From: Ovis canadensis
Taxonomy: Eukaryota; Chordata; Mammalia; Artiodactyla; Bovidae
NCBI RefSeq assembly: GCF_042477335.2
Contig: NC_091250.1
Coordinates: 127,073,384-127,137,383, forward strand
Length of the DNA stretch: 64,000 nt
Reading direction: 5' to 3'
Below, piece after piece: positions 52,430 through 62,941 of this stretch. Position 1 is the first letter of the stretch, and the number at the start of each line of letters is the position of its first letter. Under the pieces are notes generated by a model. That model saw only the letters and a list, made by a program, of their open reading frames with translations, searched no databases and was not told the origin of the DNA. The position numbers were made by a program, and so were the translations under genes.

Positions 52430-52632
52430 TGTTCAGTCTCTCAGTTGTGTCCAAATCTTTGTGACCCCATGGATTGTAGCCCACCAGGCTCCTCTGTCCA
52501 TGGGATTCTACAGGCAAGGATACTGGGGTAGATAGATCCCTTCTCCAGAGGATCTTCCCAACCCAGGGATGGAACCCGGGTCTCATGCACTGCAGGCAGA
52601 TTCTTTACCAGCTGAACCACCAGGGAAGCCCA
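52430..52632 (-). mobile_element. Bov-tA SINE
   Basis: GTTCAGTCTCTCAGTTGTGT, CAACCCAGGGATGGAACCCG, TACCAGCTGAACCACCAGGG. Confidence 0.95.
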
Positions 52633-53560
52633 GTGAAAGATGGTGATGGTTATCCTCTAGAAGGCTCTCCCTGTATGCCTATTAACTAAGGCAGGTCCCC
52701 AGGTCCCTGTGTTAATAGTTCTTCAGAGGGTTTGGATGCATCCAAGGTGAGCAGTTGTTGTCCTCAACATGTTTTGTAAACTGGACAACAATGGATCACC
52801 ACATCTCATACAAACTTCACCTGAAGGAGGTGAAAAGTTCTGTTAAGGACAAGAGAGCTCTTTTCCCCATTCAAATTTATGGATTACCCTGTGGTCAGAA
52901 TCAATGTTATTTCAGAGTTATTTACTGCCTTGTTTCTATCCCAGTGTTTTCCTCATGTCTTGGCACACGTCACCTTCTAAGCCGTGACCATCTGAACTGC
53001 TTGTCATCAACCCCTCTGATTGCATCAGTCTCTGATGATTAGCAGAAGATACATTTCTTTCCCTTTGGAGGCTTTCTGTCACAAGTCAGTACAACTTGGT
53101 GGAATTCACCACCATATTTGAGTAGCATGAGCTGTGTCCATAATATGAGAAAATGATTCAATCAGCTTTACACAGAGAACCAGCAACATGGAATGTTTAC
53201 TGTGCTGAATAAAGTATCATCAGATCGATTCCTCTGGAGACTAAGGCAGCACAGAAAGATACAAGCAACCACAGGGGGATGTCATAACCCAGTCTGGGAG
53301 CTTCAGATGCCTCAGGAAGAGGCTGCAGAGGGGGAGAACAGGAACCACTGAACATTGAAAATAATTTCTGGTGATGGCAAACTTCAGGGTGTGAAGCGAC
53401 GTATCTCTGTCCTTGTATTCTGGCTTCACCACTTTTTAACTCCAAGACTCGCTGGTGTGTCATCTCTCAAGAGTGTGCAACAGACATAAACATCTCAGCA
53501 TAGAACCCAGCATAGTAGGTGCTCAACGAACAGGGGTTCCTTTCCTCTCCATTGTGGTCC
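52633..53560. other. Single-copy DNA
   Basis: No recognised repeat or gene. Confidence 0.4.
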
Positions 53561-54200
53561 ATTCAAGCCGCAATTATTTATTGAGCACTTCAGTTCAGTT
53601 CAGTTCAGTTCAGTTAAGTCGCTCAGTTGTGTCCGACTCTTTGAGATTCCATGAACCGCAGCACGCCGGGGCTACTTGTCCATCACCAACTCCCGGAGTC
53701 TATCCAAACTTCTGCCCATTGGGTCAGTGACGCCATCCAACCATCTCATCCTCTGTCATCCCCTTCTCCTCCTGCCCTCAATCTTTCCCAGCATCAGGGT
53801 CTTTTCCAGTGAGTCAGCTCTTTGCATCAGGTGGCCAAAGTATTGGAGTTTCAGCTTCAACATCAGTCTTTCCAATGAACACCCAGGACTGATGTCCTTT
53901 AGGATGGACTGGTTGGATCGCCTATTGAGCACTTACTATGTGCCAAGTATTATTGTAGATAGAACAGTAAACAAGAGCCTACGCTTTTGCCTCCCTATCT
54001 TTAGATGAGGAGACGACAGAACTACAAATCATAATGTAATTTGGGAAACTGAAAAGTGCTATGAAAAAAATAAAATCTGATCACGAGACAGAGTGACTAG
54101 CAAGGGCAGAAATGGGGCTATTTCTTCACCTAAGGTGGTCAGGCATTGCCTCACTGAGGAAGTGGTAGTTAGGACAGTCTGGAATCACAAGGAAAACACC
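53561..54200 (-). mobile_element. L2 LINE 3' end split by BovB
   Basis: CAATTATTTATTGAGCACTT, then after the insert ACTATGTGCCAAGTATTATT, GAACAGTAAACAAGAGCCTA, GGTGGTCAGGCATTGCCTCA, in L2 antisense order. Confidence 0.82.
53591..53922 (-). mobile_element. BovB 3' end with target duplication in L2
   Basis: (CAGTT)n start, AAGTCGCTCAGTTGTGTCCG, CTCAATCTTTCCCAGCATCA, GGATGGACTGGTTGGATCGC. The perfect 12-bp repeat TATTGAGCACTT lies at 53579-53590 and 53923-53934. Confidence 0.96.
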
Positions 54201-55236
54201 AAAGCCATGTTAGGCCACTAACTCACCACGCGACACCAGACAAGTCACTGAAACTTGTTAGGTCTGGGCTTCATGACCTACAAACTGCAGAGCTGGAGGA
54301 AACCTAGTTAGTCCTGAAAGTCTGTTTAGTCGTTTCCTTTGCCTGTCTTGGAATCCTATGCCATGAGTAATTGTATGGGGGGAAAAAAAGTCATTGAACT
54401 AAACTATACAACAGTTATTTCATTCTTTCATCCCATCTCCTGGGGATTTTTTCAAAAAGTTTTTCCTAACATAGATAAATGAGTAGGTCCTCAATGAATG
54501 AAGATTAATTAATGATTCTTTTCGTAAAGCTCAAATCATCACAATTCCTAGGGATTACATTGCTGGAAAAGACAAGAACCACCGTATGGCAGATTTTTAG
54601 GGATGAATTGTGTAGCTTCCCAATGACTTCATGTGTGGCTTCAAGTCTGAAATCGCACATATGTCAGTGCAGCCAAGACGCGAAGCTGCCAGAAGTTGGT
54701 TGATCCAACGCTCTACTAGCCAAGAGTCATGTGCATGGCTTTAAAAAACAATGCCTGGTCTGAAACATTTCCTTTCTTAAAATGGTGCAGCAGACCTCCT
54801 GTGGGGCTGAGACGGCATCCATCCAAAGCGAAGGTCACAGTGCAGATAACCTGTACCCGAGGAGTCATTGTCTCTAAATTCGCCAAATATTTGTGGCCAT
54901 AGTATTCTTGGCTGTAGTGATCCAGATGACTGTCTAATTACTCCACTTTACTGTGAGCACCACGGGATAAACCCCAATCATGGGTCAACGGCTTAGAACG
55001 AGAGTTTTGTGTTCATAGCTAAAATGTACAGGTCAATATTTTCAATTCTCAAACGCTGATATTTGGCGCTCAATTTATAAAATTGTGATCTGTCCAAATT
55101 GCAAACACATTTTTAAAAGTTGTTTTGAAGACACAGTCCAATATTAGAAAATCCAGAGTTAGAATCAAAAGGCTGAAGTATTAGAGCAAAGAGGATGAGA
55201 CTGGGACATTGGAGTTAATTAACCGGTAGAGAGAGA
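54201..55236. other. Repeat-poor unique stretch, possible conserved element
   Basis: Over 1 kb with no confident repeat (perhaps a very old MIR near 54230). 54780-55100 is the most complex part (GTCTAATTACTCCACTTTAC). No gene. Confidence 0.35.
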
Positions 55237-55423
55237 GAAAGTCGCTCAGTCGTGTCCAACTCTTTGTGACCCCATGGACTATACAGTCTATGGAATTCTC
55301 CAGGCCAGAATACTGGAGTGGGTAGCTTTTCCCTTCTCCAAAGGATCTTCCCAACTCAGGCAGCGAACCCAAGTCTCCTGCATTGCAGGCAGATTCTTTA
55401 CCCGCTGAGCCACAGGCAAGCCC
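55237..55423 (-). mobile_element. Bov-tA SINE
   Basis: AGTCGCTCAGTCGTGTCCAA, ACAGTCTATGGAATTCTCCA, TTTACCCGCTGAGCCACAGG. Confidence 0.95.
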
Positions 55424-55742
55424 TTGTAGCAGAGAGAGTTGTGGGCAACTTTGTGATGTTCCTTGAAGCTCTAAAATGATCGTAAGCAGGGAACTGCTCT
55501 CCAGTAGGGAGAGCAATGGGGTAGGGAACTACTACTGTGCACTTACTTTTCTCAAATTAATTTTTATTGCAGGGTAGTTATTTTACAATGCTGTGTTAAT
55601 ATCTGCTGTACAGCAACGTGAATCAGCTATACATGTACATATATCCCCTCTTTTTTGGATTTCTTTCTCATTTAGGTCTCCATGGAGCACTGAGTAGAGT
55701 TCCCTGAGCTATAAAGTAGGTTCTCGTTAATTATCTATTTTA

Positions 55743-55954
55743 CGTTGTTGTTTAGTCACTAAGTCTTAACTGACTCTTTTGTGACCCTATGAACTATAGC
55801 CTGCCAGGCTCCTCTGTCCATGGGATTTCCCAGGCAAGAATACCATAGTGGGTTGCCATTTCCTTCTTTAGAGGATCTTTCTGACACAGGGATCGAACTG
55901 GCATCTCCTACCTTGACAGATGGGCTCCTTACCACTGAGCAACCAGGGAAACCC
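55743..55954 (-). mobile_element. Bov-tA SINE in L1, with target duplication
   Basis: GTTGTTTAGTCACTAAGTCT, CACAGGGATCGAACTGGCAT, CTGAGCAACCAGGGAAACCC. TATCTATTTTA lies at 55732-55742 and 55955-55965. Confidence 0.95.
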
Positions 55955-55995
55955 TATCTATTTTATACAGATTTAAAATGTCAATAGTGTATATG

Positions 55996-56205
55996 GGGCT
56001 TCCCAGGTGGTGCCAGTGATAAAGAATCCACCTGCCAATGCCGGAGATGCAAGAGACAAGGGTTTGATCCCTGGGTCAGGAAAATCCTCTGGAGTAGGGA
56101 AATGGCATTCCACTCATATTCTTGCCGGGAAAATTCCATGGGCAAAGGAGCCTGGCAGACTACAGTTCATGGAGTTGCAAACAGTCAGACAACTGAGTGA
56201 CTGAG
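55996..56205 (+). mobile_element. Bov-tA SINE in L1
   Basis: GGGGCTTCCCAGGTGGTGCC, GTTTGATCCCTGGGTCAGGA, to ACAACTGAGTGACTGAGCAC. A CACAC-rich tail follows (56206-56242). Confidence 0.94.
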
Positions 56206-56242
56206 CACGCATGCACACACGCAAACACACACGCACCCACAC
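56206..56242 (+). repeat. Imperfect (CA)n
   Basis: GCATGCACACACGCAAACAC and following, expanded from the SINE tail. Confidence 0.85.
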
Positions 56243-56310
56243 AATTGTGATTATGTGTCAATGCCAATCTCCTACTTCATCCCACCCTCCCTTCACCTCC
56301 TTGTGCACTT

Positions 56311-56530
56311 ATGTTTAATGCGAATGATATTTCAGCCTTTTACGTACATTAGCTCCTTGCCACGATCCTACCGTAGTGTGGCTTTGTCTCTGCTTACTTT
56401 ACAGATGAGACTCTGAGACACAGCATCGTTGAGTAACAGTAGTTAAGTTCATCAGCCAGTAAATGGTGGAACTACGACTTGAATCTAGGGCTGCCTTAGT
56501 CCGCAGCCAATCAGCATGCCACTTGACTAC
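56311..56530 (-). mobile_element. MIR SINE
   Basis: CTTACTTTACAGATGAGACT, GAGTAACAGTAGTTAAGTTC, TACGACTTGAATCTAGGGCT. Confidence 0.82.
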
Positions 56531-57149
56531 TCTGCTTCAGAAAGATAAAGGACTTTTTAATTCCCACATGCACTACACATCCTATTTAAGTTAAAAACAG
56601 AATTTACTGCAAGTTTTTAAACGTTGAAATGGCCACCTGAGGGAAGAGGCAGAGGATTTGTCTTCTTTGGAGGTCTATTAAAACCAGATCAGTTAGCATA
56701 TACATCTGGTATGACTCCAGTGTGGTCCTTTCCCAAGGTGAAAAGATAACAAAATGATTTCCCAAGTTTCCTTCTCGTTTTCCCATCAGAAGATGAACTC
56801 TATCACTGCAAGGCAGAAATGGGGCTGACGGGTTTAGTCCCCACTTCCTACTCTCCCTCTCCTGCTCCATGCCAATCGCTTTGGCTGAAGGGATGGCTAG
56901 ACTTTCTGGAAGAACTGTAGCCACTCAGTCACTGCTAGTCCTTTTCCCACAATTAGGGACAGATCTCAGCTCTCTCCTACTTTGTGCCCAACTAAATGAA
57001 CACCATTCCAATGAATCTATTACCTAATTTGAGCCTGTACTTCCAATGCTTCAGAACTATAAATCAAGACCAAAGTTGGAACATTGTTGGAAAGCAAGAC
57101 TGTCTTTTAAAATTCTAGCTATTATGTATATTGGGTAGGATTGCATTTG
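56531..57149. other. Single-copy DNA
   Basis: No recognised repeat. A 106-codon minus ORF has no domain. Confidence 0.4.
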
Positions 57150-57520
57150 TGAGTATTATAAAACCCAGTTTTTTTCACATGGAAGAGGTTTGTTTTTCTC
57201 ACATAAGAAGAAGCTGAGAAGTAGGGGATCAAAAGATGGTATAACATTCACTCATCACCAAGAAACCAGGATCCTTTTATATTCCTGTTTCATCAGTGTT
57301 AGCAGGTGGCTTTCATCTTCCTGAGAGCAAGATGGCTGCTGCAGCTCCAGGCATTGAAAGCATATCCCAGACAAGAAAGCAAAAACCTTCTTGTCAAACT
57401 TTGGCTTTTATTTGGGAAGGAAAACCCTCTTCTGGGACTTTTGTACTGTTTCCAGTCTTCCATGTAGAAAAAAGGCAGGGGAGAAGTGGATTAGGATGGG
57501 TTGCAAGTGAGCCAACCTAG
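57150..57520. mobile_element. Ancient interspersed repeat, family not identified
   Basis: GGTTTGTTTTTCTCACATAA, GTTAGCAGGTGGCTTTCATC, GAGCAAGATGGCTGCTGCAG. It resembles the 37600-38040 repeat and similar text in other mammals. Confidence 0.4.
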
Positions 57521-57664
57521 AGTATTTGTCAAAATATGCTATAACTATGTTTGTAATTTGATACTACATTACATAAAAAATTTTAGCTGCATCTATTTTA
57601 GTACTCCATTGGAAGCATGAAAATAGTTTTTGAAAAAAAGTGGTAAGAAGTAGGTGGGGACAGC

Positions 57665-57895
57665 ATTCTATCTGAAGTACTACAAAGTAATGGAAAGAAG
57701 TGGATTGGATGTCAGACCAAAGTGTGAATCCCAGCTCAGTAAATAGTTAGATGTGGAATGTCTCTGGACCTCAATTTCTTTTATTCAAAATAAGAGTAAT
57801 AATAGCTACCCATAGGATTGAATTAGAATTAAATTAAATAATATATAAAGAGTCTGACAGGTAATAGACATTCAAGAAATAACCGTTCTCTTCTC
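57665..57895 (+). mobile_element. MIR SINE
   Basis: GAATCCCAGCTCAGTAAATA, TCTCTGGACCTCAATTTCTT, AGTAATAATAGCTACCCATA, TAATAGACATTCAAGAAATA. Confidence 0.78.
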
Positions 57896-58740
57896 TTTTG
57901 CTTTGCACCTTTTATTCTGCAAGTGCAAAAACCTTTATAAAACCCAACTCAGCCAAGAGCTGACAGTTGAAGTCTCAATCCTTTGATCGCAAGAAATTAG
58001 AACAAAGCCGCTGAATGGTGTGTAGGCTTTCTCGATGAACACACGCCAAGATTCTTTCATTTGGGGCTTCATCACATTATCTTAGCAAACCAGACAAAAA
58101 TGTCTAAGCAATTTTGTTTTTCAAGCTGCTTCGTTTGCTTCAAAGTGCCATCTGCTTGTGACATGTTACAGAACCGAGTCAATAGAGCCATTTGGTGACC
58201 TTTTAAAAAGTGACTTCAGTGTTTGTTACCAAGGGATATGGTTCCTAGAATTTGTGCAGTTTGTTCTGTGTTGTTGAGATGTGAACTAAAACCTTCACAG
58301 AGACGTTCAGCTGTTTCAATACATTATCTTCATCTTACCCCAGGAAGCCAGGTTTTAAATTGACTTTCTTTCCGTTTTAATTATCTGCCCATGTCACTCC
58401 AACCTTTCCAGTCAAAGATGGATGATTAGAGCTTATCACCTCATAGTCACCGCTGTGAAATTAAAACGAGGAAACGAAACAAACCGAAAAGAGCTCACAG
58501 ATTTGCAGAGCCGGAATCTAGCCATCAGCCAAAGTCTGATTTCTGCACTATTTTAAGGCAGGGAAAAATGAGAGAATGCAATTTGAAGCCACAGGTTCTT
58601 GTTCATATATGAATTCTGTGACTTTTAACAATCTATTTAAACTTATTTTTTGGATTCTTAGCTGGAAAAACAAAAAAAGTGAACATGCTTGCCCCTCCTA
58701 TCTCACCTGTTGATAAGAAGATCAAATAGCAACGTGCTAG
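57896..58740. other. Repeat-free unique stretch, possible conserved element
   Basis: About 840 bases with no mobile element. 58380-58520 includes ATGGATGATTAGAGCTTATC and TTAAAACGAGGAAACGAAAC. Enhancer-like by appearance only. Confidence 0.38.
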
Positions 58741-58933
58741 TTGTTGTTATTTAGTCACTCCGTTGTGTCCTACTCTGTGACCTCGTGGACTGTAGACCAC
58801 CAGGCTCCTCTGTCCATGGTATTTCCCAGGTGAGAGTACTGGAGTGGGTTGCCATTTCCTTCTCCAGGTGGGAGAAAACCCACATCTCCTGCATTGCAGG
58901 CAGATTCTTTAGCATCTGAGCCACCAGGGAGAG
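58741..58933 (-). mobile_element. Bov-tA SINE with internal deletion
   Basis: GTTATTTAGTCACTCCGTTG, GGGTTGCCATTTCCTTCTCC, then a shortened body-head junction, TTTAGCATCTGAGCCACCAG. Confidence 0.93.
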
Positions 58934-59679
58934 AACCATGTCCACACGTTGGGTCGCCTGGCCCCATAGTAGCTGTGCTTATACTCGAAGACCCCAGTCT
59001 TTATTGGAAATGTCCTCCTGAAAAGTTTTCCTGGAAACACTCTTTTCAAACCCTCCTGACACTGATTACTCAGTCCATAGAGCCTCAAAACCAGAACAGA
59101 AACCATGGAGACCCTCCACTGTCCTTATATGTTCCTTGCCCTATTTAGATATTTCTGCAGACACCTCCCCCAAGCCTCTCACCCTTAATTAGGTCAGCCT
59201 CTAATTTCTAGCTGGTCTTGGCTAGAACACTCTAGAAACCAAGGAGATCTGGGAAATTTTTCACAAGGTTTGGGCCTTCCCTTTGATGTAGTTAGGAAAT
59301 AGTCATCACCACCTACTCCCAAGCACAGGATGGCTGGACATACATAGATGCTTTTAGGGAGTAACCTCTGAAAAGTAGGTTTGCCCCCTTCACCCCTTCT
59401 GGTATAGTTCAGTCACTAAGTCATCTCCTCTTGGGGTCTACAATATGCCATTAACCAACAAATTTTGTTTTCCTTAGAAGAACAGAGAGGCATGGTGGTT
59501 AGAGGTGGGTCACGGGAGCCAGGTCAAGGTTATTTCAAGGGCAGAAAGAGACTTGTGCCTTAGTACAGGCTGAGAGCAACCAGCCAGTGGTGGAGGTTGA
59601 AGATACAAGAGAATGAGAGAAGGTCATCCAGGTGAAGTGAAAGGTGGGTTCAAACAACCACCCCTGAAAGGCTTTGCTG
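58934..59679. other. Single-copy DNA
   Basis: No recognised repeat or gene. Confidence 0.4.
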
Positions 59680-59986
59680 TTGCAGTTGTTCAATCACTAA
59701 GTTGTGTCTGACTCTTTGCAACCCTACGGACGATAGTATGCTAGGCTTCCCTGTCCTTCACTATGTCCAAGAGTTTGCTCAGATTTATGTCCACTGAGTC
59801 GGTGATGCCATCCAACCCTCTCATCCTCTGCCACCCTCTTCTCTCCCTGCCTTCAATCTTTTCCAGCATCAGGGTCTTTTCCAGTGAGTCGGCTCTTTGC
59901 ATCAGGTGGCCAAGTAGTGGAGCTTCAGCTTCAGCATCAGTCCTTCCAATAGATATTCAGGGTTGATTTCCTTTAGGATTAACTGG
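59680..59986 (-). mobile_element. BovB 3' end, 5'-truncated
   Basis: GTTGTTCAATCACTAAGTTG, CTGAGTCGGTGATGCCATCC, CAGTGAGTCGGCTCTTTGCA, GGTTGATTTCCTTTAGGATT. Confidence 0.94.
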
Positions 59987-60095
59987 GAAAGGCTTGGGCT
60001 TGAACAATCATGAGTCCTGAGTCACACCTGTGTCCACTGAGACAGGCAGGAAGCAAGAGAGGATAGATGGGAATGTGAATACATTAGGAAGGTCC

Positions 60096-60155
60096 TGTGT
60101 GTGTATGTGTGTGTGTGTGTGTGCATGCGCGTGCACGCACATGTGCATGCACGTA
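60096..60155 (+). repeat. 60-bp alternating purine-pyrimidine tract
   Basis: TGTGTGTGTATGTGTG leads into GTGCATGCGCGTGCACGCAC and ATGTGCATGCACGTA with no break in alternation. Several GCGC steps make it a strong Z-DNA candidate. Confidence 0.95.
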
Positions 60156-60353
60156 GTCTCATCAGTAGTGTCTGACTCTTTGTGACCCCATGGACTGTAG
60201 ACCACCAAGCTTCTCTGTGCATGGGATTTTCCCAGCAAGAATACTGGAGTGGGTTGCCATGCCCTTCTCCAGGGGATCTTCCTGACTCAGGGATCAAATC
60301 TTGGTCTCCTGCATTGCAGGTAGATTCTTTACCACTGAGCCACCAGGGAAGCC
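60156..60353 (-). mobile_element. Bov-tA SINE
   Basis: TCATCAGTAGTGTCTGACTC, CTCAGGGATCAAATCTTGGT, TACCACTGAGCCACCAGGGA. Confidence 0.95.
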
Positions 60354-61309
60354 CAAATTAAGGATAGGAGGGAAATTGAAGGAATCATGATGATACTCTT
60401 TGTTCTTCTCTAGAAGGTTGGAACTGGGACCATTGCTTAAGATCAGGACAGTGAGCTAGCTAAGTGTGTATTGCAAGCATCCAGACAAGTTATTGTAAGA
60501 AAGTAAATAAGCACTAAAAAAAAAAATTATAGTCCCTTCTTTCCTCTTGGCAGGTTGAAATTGATAGCAAATGTTTGTCTACAAAAGGCCTTGTATAAAA
60601 ATAGCCACGAGGACACCACCCATATATTCTGCATTCTAAGTGAAACACGTGAACCTTCCCTAAACTTTTAAACTAGGAACTATAAAGACCTCTCTAAACT
60701 CATCTCAGTTTTAGAAATAACTTGGACCAAGTGCAGCTTGTGTCAGAGAGGCCCTGTGACCACACGTATTCTCTCTCCGTGACCCGCGAGTCTGGAGAAC
60801 GTTCTGGAACTTATCCAGCAAAGAGGTGCGTGCAGGAGGAGACGTGCTCTCTTGAAGCTTTGGATTTTAGTGCTGTGAAAATTGCTGCCGACATGACAAA
60901 CGAGAGGGGGATAATTTAAAACACGGGCTGTTCGCCTGTTTGGCCTTTGAAGATCTTAATAAGCATCAGCTTTCCCGAGCCAGATCAGGTTCTTTGCTCC
61001 CAAACGTTTCAGATTTAGACTGTCTCCCTCGGATTATTTAAAATCGTAAGGGTTAGTTAGGGGAAGTTTTGTGCTCAGACTTGAGGGGCAGCTGGTGGAA
61101 GAAATGGAGCAGGCAGTGGCCTCTGCTGGGAGCTCTGGCTTCTCCTTTCCTGACCCGCCCTCCCCTCACCCACATTATGATGGGAAGAGCACAGACAAGA
61201 GAGAACCAGGTCTAGACTCAGCCAGGGTTTCAGAAATCCCAGGAGAATTCTCTCGTGAGGACAAGGGAAGGAGTTTCGGGTTTCTTGAGCAGTGATTTCC
61301 TCAGCCTCT
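60354..61309. other. Repeat-free unique stretch, possible conserved element
   Basis: Almost 1 kb without repeats. 60720-61060 is the densest (GACCCGCGAGTCTGGAGAAC, AAACGTTTCAGATTTAGACT), with more CpG than its surroundings. No gene is called; the 65- and 74-codon ORFs have no domain. Confidence 0.4.
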
Positions 61310-61395
61310 CTCTTTGTCTCTCTGTCCCTCCATCTCAGTCTCCTTCTCTCTCCCCCCCCCTCCTCTTTTTCCCTTTCTCTATTCCCCTCTCTTTC
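61310..61395 (+). repeat. Pyrimidine-rich (TCTC)n tract
   Basis: CTCTCTTTGTCTCTCTGTCC through CCCCCCCCTCCTC. Confidence 0.85.
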
Positions 61396-61728
61396 ATCTC
61401 TTTTTAGAATTTCTGTTTAATTTGTTTTTGGCTGTGCTGGGTCTTTGTGCCGTGATGGTTTCCTCCAGTGCGCAGGCGTCTCATTATGGCGGCCTCTCTT
61501 GTTGCGGAAACACGGCCTCGCCGGGCCCTCCGGCTTCAGTAGCTGAGGCTCACAGCCTCAGCAGTTGCCCTCCCCCAGGCTCCAGAGCACAGGCTCAGTA
61601 GTTGTGAGGCATGGGCTTAGTCGCTGTGTGGCACGGGGAATCTTCCCGGATCAGAGTTTGAACCCATGTCCCCTGTATTGGCAAATGGACCCTCCACCCT
61701 CCCATCACTGAGCCACCAGAGGAGCCCC
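61396..61728 (-). mobile_element. CHR-type SINE, long form
   Basis: TTGTTTTTGGCTGTGCTGGG, CGGCTTCAGTAGCTGAGGCT, GGCTTAGTCGCTGTGTGGCA, CACTGAGCCACCAGAGGAGC. Confidence 0.9.
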
Positions 61729-61778
61729 TCTTTCATCTCATTGTAACGAATTACTGGTCTCTCTGGCTTGCCTGTTAG

Positions 61779-61981
61779 CTTCTGCGGTAGCTCAGATGGT
61801 AAAGAATCTACCCACAATGCAGGAGACCTGGGTTCAATCCCTGGGTCAGGGAGATCCCCTGGAAAAGGCAATGGCCACCCACTCCAGCATTCTTGCCTGG
61901 GAAATCCCATGGACAGAGGAGCCTGGTGGGCTACAGTCCGTGGGGCTGCAAAGAGTCAGACCCAACTGAGCAGCTGACACT
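61779..61981 (+). mobile_element. Bov-tA SINE with target duplication
   Basis: CTTCTGCGGTAGCTCAGATG to CCAACTGAGCAGCTGACACT. Flanked by TGGCTTGCCTGTTAG (61764-61778) and TGGCTTTGCCTGTTAG (61982-61997). Confidence 0.96.
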
Positions 61982-62039
61982 TGGCTTTGCCTGTTAGGAC
62001 TTTTGGTTACCACAAAACCACTGGAGTCATAGGGAAACA

Positions 62040-62600
62040 GGATTAAGAATCTATAAAGGGCTGGCACTATTCTAGGCACTTGGGACAGACCTGTGATGAA
62101 AACAAACTCCCTCCTGGCGGAGCCCATTTGAGGCATAAACAAAGAAAACACAGGGGTGGGTGTGTGTGTGTGGGGGGGGGGGTGGGTGTGTGTGGGTGTG
62201 TGCCACAAGTGATAGGGACCATGAAGAAGAAAGTGAAGCAAGAGGGGGCAGGTGTGCTGTTTAGACAGATGGGTCAGAGAAGCTGGGGTCATGGAAAGCC
62301 ACCATCTGAGCTGAGACTTGAAGGCAGAGGAATGAGCCCACCAGCACCTGGGCTGGGCTGTATGAGCAGGAGAGGAGGCAGGACTGATGATGCTTGGCTT
62401 GTTGCAGGAACATGAGGATGCCAGGTGACTGGAAAGAAGCACATGAGGTGGACACGTGAGGTTAGAAGGGAGTGGAGGTCCAGAGCATCTCAGACCTAGT
62501 GCTTTGAGCTTCATCCTGAGGGATGCTTGAAGCTCTTCCCGGGTTGTGAACAGGAGAGTGCTGACAGGTTCAGACTTAAGTTCCAAGACCACTAGGACCA
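62040..62600 (-). mobile_element. L2 LINE 3' region
   Basis: GGCACTATTCTAGGCACTTG, GTGATGAAAACAAACTCCCT, AGACTTGAAGGCAGAGGAAT, GCTTTGAGCTTCATCCTGAG in L2 antisense order. A 251-codon minus ORF crossing it is chance, not an L2 protein. Confidence 0.78.
62153..62202 (+). repeat. G-rich (TGGG/TG)n, G-quadruplex-prone
   Basis: G-runs at 62153-62156, 62158-62160, 62172-62182, 62184-62186 and 62194-62196, separated by TG steps. Confidence 0.9.
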
Positions 62601-62812
62601 TTGTTCTGAAAATGGACTGTCGGGTGGCCAGGCTAGAGAGATGACATCATCCTCGCTCTGGCACTCAGTAGACTTGCCAGGACACTTGTGGTTTCAATGC
62701 CAATCGCAGGCTCCCTTGACAAACAATTCACAATAAAGTGGACATACACTGAAAGTCTGACAACCTTTACCTTACACATTACATCTTACATTAAGCCGTT
62801 CTGCCTAAGGAC
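62601..62812. other. Single-copy DNA
   Basis: No recognised feature. Confidence 0.4.
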
Positions 62813-62941
62813 TGGAGAAGGAAATGGCAACCCACTCCAGTGTTCTTGCCTGGAGAATCCCAGGGAAGGCAGAGCCTGGTGGGCTGTTGTCTACGGGGTT
62901 GCTCAGAGTCGGACACGACTGAAGTGACTTAGCAGCCGCCT
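62813..62941 (+). mobile_element. BovA monomer (BOV-A2 second half)
   Basis: TGGAGAAGGAAATGGCAACC to GACTGAAGTGACTTAGCAGC. Confidence 0.93.

Larger units (their letters stand above)
55548..56310 (-). mobile_element. L1 3' UTR antisense, split by two SINEs
   Basis: TTTTACAATGCTGTGTTAAT, AGAGTTCCCTGAGCTATAAA, GTTAATTATCTATTTTA, then ATTTTATACAGATTTAAAAT, then GTGTCAATGCCAATCTCCTA: three collinear pieces. Confidence 0.85.

Noticed and set aside
61846-62601. 251-codon minus-strand ORF, the longest in the window
   Set aside because: It starts in an L2 fossil, crosses a G-rich microsatellite and ends in a Bov-tA SINE. It shows no domain and no splice context; chance.
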